Shown piece by piece: positions 29,697 to 33,289 of a stretch of DNA of 33,289 nt. A program made the translations under genes and the position numbers. Where the stretch lies: contig NZBH01000051.1 of the NCBI GenBank assembly GCA_002687815.1, positions 1 to 33,289 on the forward strand. The letters run 5' to 3'. Position 1 is the first letter of the stretch; every line of letters begins with the position of its first letter. The notes beneath the pieces are model-generated. The model was not told the origin of the DNA. It did not search any database and saw only the letters and a list, made by a program, of their open reading frames with translations. The DNA comes from an archaeon. Its GTDB lineage: Archaea; Nanobdellota; Nanobdellia; SCGC-AAA011-G17; GCA-2687815.

Positions 29697-30224
29697 ATGG
29701 GATTTTATAAATCAATTAGAGAAATTTGGAAGAAACCTAAAAAAAATTTGGGTAATCTATGGAAGGAAAGACTTGTTCAATGGAGAAAAGAACAAAGTAT
29801 TGTAAGATTAGATAGACCTACAAGAATTGATAAAGCAAGAAGTTTAGGTTACAAAGCTAAGCAAGGATACTTAATTGTAAGAGTTAAAGTTGGAAGAGGC
29901 GGTAGAAAAAGAGAAAAAATTAGTGGTGGTAGAAGAAGTAAACATAGTGGAAGTAAAAAGCTAGTTAGTAAAAGTTATAGGTGGGTTGCTGAAGAAAGAG
30001 CTTCTAAAAAATACAAAAATTGTGAAGTTCTAAATTCTTATTATTTAGCTGAAGATGGAAAAAATTATTGGTTTGAAATCTTGTTAATAGATGTGCATAA
30101 TCCTGTAATTAAAAGTGATAAAAATATAAACTGGATTTGTAATCAAAAAGGAAGAGTTTTTAGAGGAAAAACTGCTGCTGGAAAAAGAAGTAGGGGCTTA
30201 TTAAATAAAAGTAAAAAAAATTAA
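29697..30224 (+). CDS. rpl15e: Large ribosomal subunit protein eL15
   Basis: A 175-residue 50S protein. Diagnostic segments are LWKERLVQWRKEQSIVRLDRPTRIDKARSLGYKAKQGY and GRGGRKREKISGGRRSK, and the ending AAGKRSRGLLNK. The length matches archaeal eL15. The ATG is preceded by a structured leader and its own TATA box rather than by an operon partner. The terminal Lys codons (KSKKN) place A8 on the plus strand, which is a T8 tract for the convergent FG-GAP gene; the two stop codons overlap by four bases (TTAA). Confidence 0.96.
   Translation: MGFYKSIREIWKKPKKNLGNLWKERLVQWRKEQSIVRLDRPTRIDKARSLGYKAKQGYLIVRVKVGRGGRKREKISGGRRSKHSGSKKLVSKSYRWVAEERASKKYKNCEVLNSYYLAEDGKNYWFEILLIDVHNPVIKSDKNINWICNQKGRVFRGKTAAGKRSRGLLNKSKKN
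30213..30220 (-). terminator. T8 terminator candidate for the FG-GAP protein gene, inside eL15
   Basis: Eight A on the plus strand give T8 on the minus strand immediately after the FG-GAP stop codon (30221-30223). The bases are Lys codons of eL15. Confidence 0.45.
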
Positions 30225-33200
30225 TAATATAATCTTCTTCTTGGTTTTAATATTAAATATAGTGAAATTATAAAGATTATTGTAATAATTGTTGCTATAA
30301 TTCCATATATTATTGTATTTGGTTTTTCTTTTATTCTTTCTTTTCTTGAAACTACTATTGCCCTGCAAGCTTCTACAGCTGATCCTGTTAGTTCTACTGC
30401 TTCTTTGAATTGTCCATCTTCCATATTTTTTTCTGCTTCGTTTAATAATTCATTGAATTCTAGACATTCTGGATTTTCTTTGAATAAATCTTTTGCAAAT
30501 GTTACTCTTGTTACCGCTGTTGTTTCATTATATATCCCACGTGTTATTAAATTTAAAAATAATTTAAGAGAGTCTGAAAAAGGTGGATTTTTTACATTTG
30601 CCTTTATTAGTGCTTCATAATAACCTAAATTTGATTGTCCTGAAGAAGTAATTATAAGATCTGATCTTGCTTCTTGACCTGGTCTTAATAATTCAATTTG
30701 ATCTTTTGTGAATTCTAATGTTAAATCAGTATTATTAGTTTCTGTTTCTAATTTTATACTGTATAACATAAGATTACCTGTGTTTTTTATTGTTATTGGT
30801 GCTACTATTGATTCATCTTTATAAATTAATAAAAATGGTTCTGAAAATAGATCTATTGATGCTGTTTTAGTAGTTCTTCCTCCGCTTCCTACTTCTGTTT
30901 GGTATATTTTTGATAATTCTGTTACTATTGCTGTAGAAGAATTATACCAGCTTGATGAATTATCATAACCATCATAAACCCTTTGTGAACATTTAATTAA
31001 ATCTTCATATGATTCTGAAATGGTTTCTAAAAATAGTGTAGAATTAGCTTTACCTTCCAATATTTCATCGTTTAAATACCATCTCCAAAAATCTTTATTT
31101 TTTTGATCTAAATCAGCACTATCTGAATAGTTTCCTGTAGTACAATTTATTATAGCATTTTGTATTGGTGTTGTATCATTTATTGCTGGATTTGAAGTTA
31201 ATATAGGAATTGTATTTTTGATCTTAAAGAAATAATAACGATCAGTCCCATTTAAAGATCTATTTATATTAGAAACTGTATCATTTGCATACCAAGCATA
31301 TCCAACAAGAATACCTCTTGTTGAAGCTATTCTTAAGGTAGTCCAATTTTTATGCAAAGTAGTAGCTGATGGTTTAGAAGAATAATTAGCCCATGAACCA
31401 GAATCATTAGTTGAAAACCAAGCATAATCTACATCTCTGTCATTATTTATATTAATACTTAAATTGATATCCTCATCATATCTTGGATAAGTTTGATTAT
31501 TTAAGTGGGAAGTAAAATATGGTGGATCATTTGGCCCAAAGATAATATAAGTTTCTCCAGCATCTGATCCTCCTGCAGGATCTGCTAATGGTGCACCGAT
31601 TATAATATCAGACATGTTAATATTATTTGTATCACCAGAGGCAACAGCTGCACCAGAATAGTCATCAGCATCATCACCCCAGATAGTAATATTAGCCCAA
31701 ATCAGATCTAAATCAAATGTTTTATTAAAGGAATAACTTCCAGAACCATAAATAACATAAGTTTCTCCAGTATTATTCAAAGTTTTATCAGTACTATTTC
31801 CCCCATATGCACCAATTATAATATCTGTTTTATTATCATTATTTATATCACCAGAAGCAACAGCATAACCAGACCAATCAATATGATCATCCCCAAAAAC
31901 AGTAATATTAGCTGAAACTGTATTATTATTTAAATCAATTACCTTTCCAATAGAATAACTTTCAGATCCGTAAATAACATAAACTTCTCCAGCATCAGTA
32001 CCTCCAGGAGGATCTGCTCCATATGCCCCAATTATAATATCATTAATACCATCATTATTTATATCTCCAGAAGTTACAGCTGCACCAGAATAGTCATCAG
32101 CAGCATGCCCATAAACAGTAATATTAGCTGAAACTGCATGTAAATCAAATACTCTTCCAGTAGGATAACCATCTGAACCATAAATAACATAAGTTTCACC
32201 AGAATTGTTTAAATTTGCATTACTTGTACCATTTCCACCCTGTGCTCCAATTAAAATATCTGCAATACCGTCATTATTTATATCACCAGAAGCAACAGAC
32301 GAGCCAGACCAGTCACTTAGATCATCTCCCCAAACAGTAATATTTGCTGGGAGTGTATTATTATTTAGGTCAAATGTTTTATTAATAGAATAACTGGCTG
32401 AACCATAAATAACATGAGTTTTACCGGCAGCACCTCTACCACTAGGATCTGCTCCAATTGCCCCCATTATAATATCTGCAATACCGTCATTATTAATATC
32501 ACCAGAAGCAACAGACCAACCAAGATGATCTAGAGTATCATTTCCATAAATAGTAATATTTGCTCCATGCAAACTTAAATCAAATGTTTTATTAATAGAA
32601 TAACTGGCTGAACCATAAATAACATAAACTTCTCCAGCATCAGTACCTCCAGGAGGATCTGCATACCTTGCTCCAATTATAATATCATTAATACCATCAT
32701 TATTTATATCACCCGAAGCTATATCTCTTCCAGAATGATCGTCAGCAGCTGTACCCCAAATAGTGATATTAGCAGATACTGAATTTAAGTCAAATGTTTT
32801 ACCTGTAGAATAGCTATTAGAGCCATCGATAACATAAGTTTCACCAGCACCAATACGTCCGGTAGGATCTGCTCCATATGCCCCAATTATAATATCACCG
32901 ATATCATCATTATTTATATCACCTGAAGCTATAGCCCAGCTGGAATTATCATTAGCATCATCCCCGTAAACAATAAGATTAGCAGATGTAGAATCTAAAT
33001 CATATGTTTTATTAAAATCATCTAATTGAATACCAAATATATATTCTAATAAAGTATTGTTTCCATAAATGGCAAACCCAGTGATTTCAAAATCAACATT
33101 ACCAATATTTTCTTTAAAGATAAAGAAAAAAATACTTCCAATAGAAATTAATATTACTAATATTACTAAATTTTTATTTATTTTAAACTCTTCTCTAGGT

Positions 33201-33289
33201 TTATCAAGTTTATTCTTTAAATTATTAGTATAAGAATCATAATAAGAATACCATTGTTCTTCTGTTCTCCCTTTTAGAAATTTACTTAA
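30221..33289 (-). CDS. Large FG-GAP/integrin-alpha-like surface protein (5' end outside window)
   Basis: At least 1022 residues, open to the right edge with no in-frame ATG, GTG or TTG start before the repeats that I would accept; the TTG at 32572 is an internal Leu. Numbering from the window edge, a short cytoplasmic part (1-38, KGRTEEQWYSYYDSYTNN) precedes one membrane helix (about 39-58). Seven FG-GAP repeats follow, each with ANITVxGDDxxD, a calcium-type DINNDGIxDI loop, GA-GADPxG and YVIYGSxSYS; seven repeats should close a beta-propeller. Then come beta-sandwich domains with many N-x-S/T sites, a Cys-paired helix near the end, a second membrane helix and RRRLYY. Probable adhesin or host/surface contact protein; function is inferred. 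Confidence 0.82.
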   Translation of the reverse strand, partial: LSKFLKGRTEEQWYSYYDSYTNNLKNKLDKPREEFKINKNLVILVILISIGSIFFFIFKENIGNVDFEITGFAIYGNNTLLEYIFGIQLDDFNKTYDLDSTSANLIVYGDDANDNSSWAIASGDINNDDIGDIIIGAYGADPTGRIGAGETYVIDGSNSYSTGKTFDLNSVSANITIWGTAADDHSGRDIASGDINNDGINDIIIGARYADPPGGTDAGEVYVIYGSASYSINKTFDLSLHGANITIYGNDTLDHLGWSVASGDINNDGIADIIMGAIGADPSGRGAAGKTHVIYGSASYSINKTFDLNNNTLPANITVWGDDLSDWSGSSVASGDINNDGIADILIGAQGGNGTSNANLNNSGETYVIYGSDGYPTGRVFDLHAVSANITVYGHAADDYSGAAVTSGDINNDGINDIIIGAYGADPPGGTDAGEVYVIYGSESYSIGKVIDLNNNTVSANITVFGDDHIDWSGYAVASGDINNDNKTDIIIGAYGGNSTDKTLNNTGETYVIYGSGSYSFNKTFDLDLIWANITIWGDDADDYSGAAVASGDTNNINMSDIIIGAPLADPAGGSDAGETYIIFGPNDPPYFTSHLNNQTYPRYDEDINLSININNDRDVDYAWFSTNDSGSWANYSSKPSATTLHKNWTTLRIASTRGILVGYAWYANDTVSNINRSLNGTDRYYFFKIKNTIPILTSNPAINDTTPIQNAIINCTTGNYSDSADLDQKNKDFWRWYLNDEILEGKANSTLFLETISESYEDLIKCSQRVYDGYDNSSSWYNSSTAIVTELSKIYQTEVGSGGRTTKTASIDLFSEPFLLIYKDESIVAPITIKNTGNLMLYSIKLETETNNTDLTLEFTKDQIELLRPGQEARSDLIITSSGQSNLGYYEALIKANVKNPPFSDSLKLFLNLITRGIYNETTAVTRVTFAKDLFKENPECLEFNELLNEAEKNMEDGQFKEAVELTGSAVEACRAIVVSRKERIKEKPNTIIYGIIATIITIIFIISLYLILKPRRRLYY
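31540..32995 (-). repeat. Seven intragenic FG-GAP repeats, about 215 bases each
   Basis: Approximate centres of the calcium-loop codons: near 32910, 32695, 32480, 32265, 32055, 31840 and 31625. Some pieces are nearly identical at the DNA level: 46 bases match between 32370-32415 and 32580-32625, and 47 bases between 31971-32017 and 32616-32662. The second pair is three units apart, not adjacent. The DNA similarity suggests recent duplication or gene conversion between blades. Confidence 0.85.

Noticed and set aside
32572-32572. TTG at 32572 as the start of the FG-GAP protein
   Set aside because: It lies in the middle of a repeat, and the frame stays open through two more repeats and a membrane helix to the window edge.
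31540-32995. Repeats resembling a CRISPR array
   Set aside because: The repeats are about 215 bases apart, lie in one open reading frame and code for FG-GAP blades.
1-33289. Insertion sequences, attachment sites, toxin-antitoxin or defence islands
   Set aside because: No transposase, integrase, inverted-repeat pair with target duplication, or recognisable defence gene was found on either strand.

Overview
The window is a strongly AT-rich, gene-dense stretch of an archaeal chromosome. The archaeal assignment rests on archaeal/eukaryotic-type ribosomal proteins (eL34, eL14, eL31, eL39, eS19, eL15), SecY with a DUF106 insertase, prefoldin alpha, PDCD5, Cbf5, HerA, Hjc, class I LysRS, archaeal-type class I aldolase and a short archaeal-type triosephosphate isomerase. 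A fused small/large-subunit primase, compact genes, very short intergenic gaps and pilin-like and Cys-repeat surface proteins point to a DPANN archaeon, most likely in the Pacearchaeota/Woesearchaeota/Nanoarchaeota neighbourhood. That rank is inference. No tRNA, rRNA, CRISPR array or insertion sequence was seen. No stretch over 300 bases lacks a gene.

Layout. 1-2690: end of secY, then DUF106, eL34, eL14 and prefoldin alpha (remnant of the archaeal secY/ribosomal operon without adk, cmk or cbf5). 2727-4541: fused primase, convergent with a small COG2112-type kinase. 4604-6564: a secreted alpha/alpha-toroid protein with three Cys-rich repeats plus a small membrane protein. 9734-6565 (minus): hjc, an AmrS-like radical SAM enzyme, a lamin-tail surface protein and an unknown small protein, all overlapping. 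9970-9800 (minus): a 56-residue histone-fold protein. 11606-10068 and 12587-11631 (minus): LysRS and a THUMP RNA methyltransferase. 14952-12626 (minus): a radical SAM protein, acylphosphatase and dihydroorotate dehydrogenase. 15005-16987: HerA ATPase. 19398-16984 (minus): eS19, PDCD5, eL39, eL31 and Cbf5. 21400-19453 (minus): a pilin-like protein and CysRS. 21498-29606: a carbon-metabolism region. 29697-30224: eL15. 33289-30221 (minus): a large integrin-like FG-GAP surface protein whose 5' end lies outside the window.

How the genes work together. The plus-strand genes at 21498-24866 (PfkB kinase, aldolase, D-lactate dehydrogenase-like enzyme, triosephosphate isomerase) and 26745-29606 (phosphoglucose/phosphomannose isomerase, ROK glucokinase, MFS transporter) make a near-complete route from imported hexose to triose phosphate with a likely NADH sink. 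Between them on the minus strand lie a flavin disulfide reductase resembling the C-terminal part of AhpF and an NAD(P)H-hydrate dehydratase, both tied to nicotinamide cofactors. Genes inside operons typically overlap by the 4-base ATGA junction. Four of five convergent pairs meet stop-to-stop or overlap by four bases, and lysine-rich C-termini on one strand create T-tracts on the other. Several divergent or single promoters are perfect palindromic AT boxes.

The main candidates for unusual biology are the seven-bladed FG-GAP surface protein with long near-identical DNA repeats, the compact glycolytic cluster, the apparent exchange of pfdA and cbf5 between two conserved operons, the terminator-in-neighbour arrangement, and a family-2-like dihydroorotate dehydrogenase carrying a Cys catalytic residue. 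I did not find a clearly new multigene defence or mobile system.
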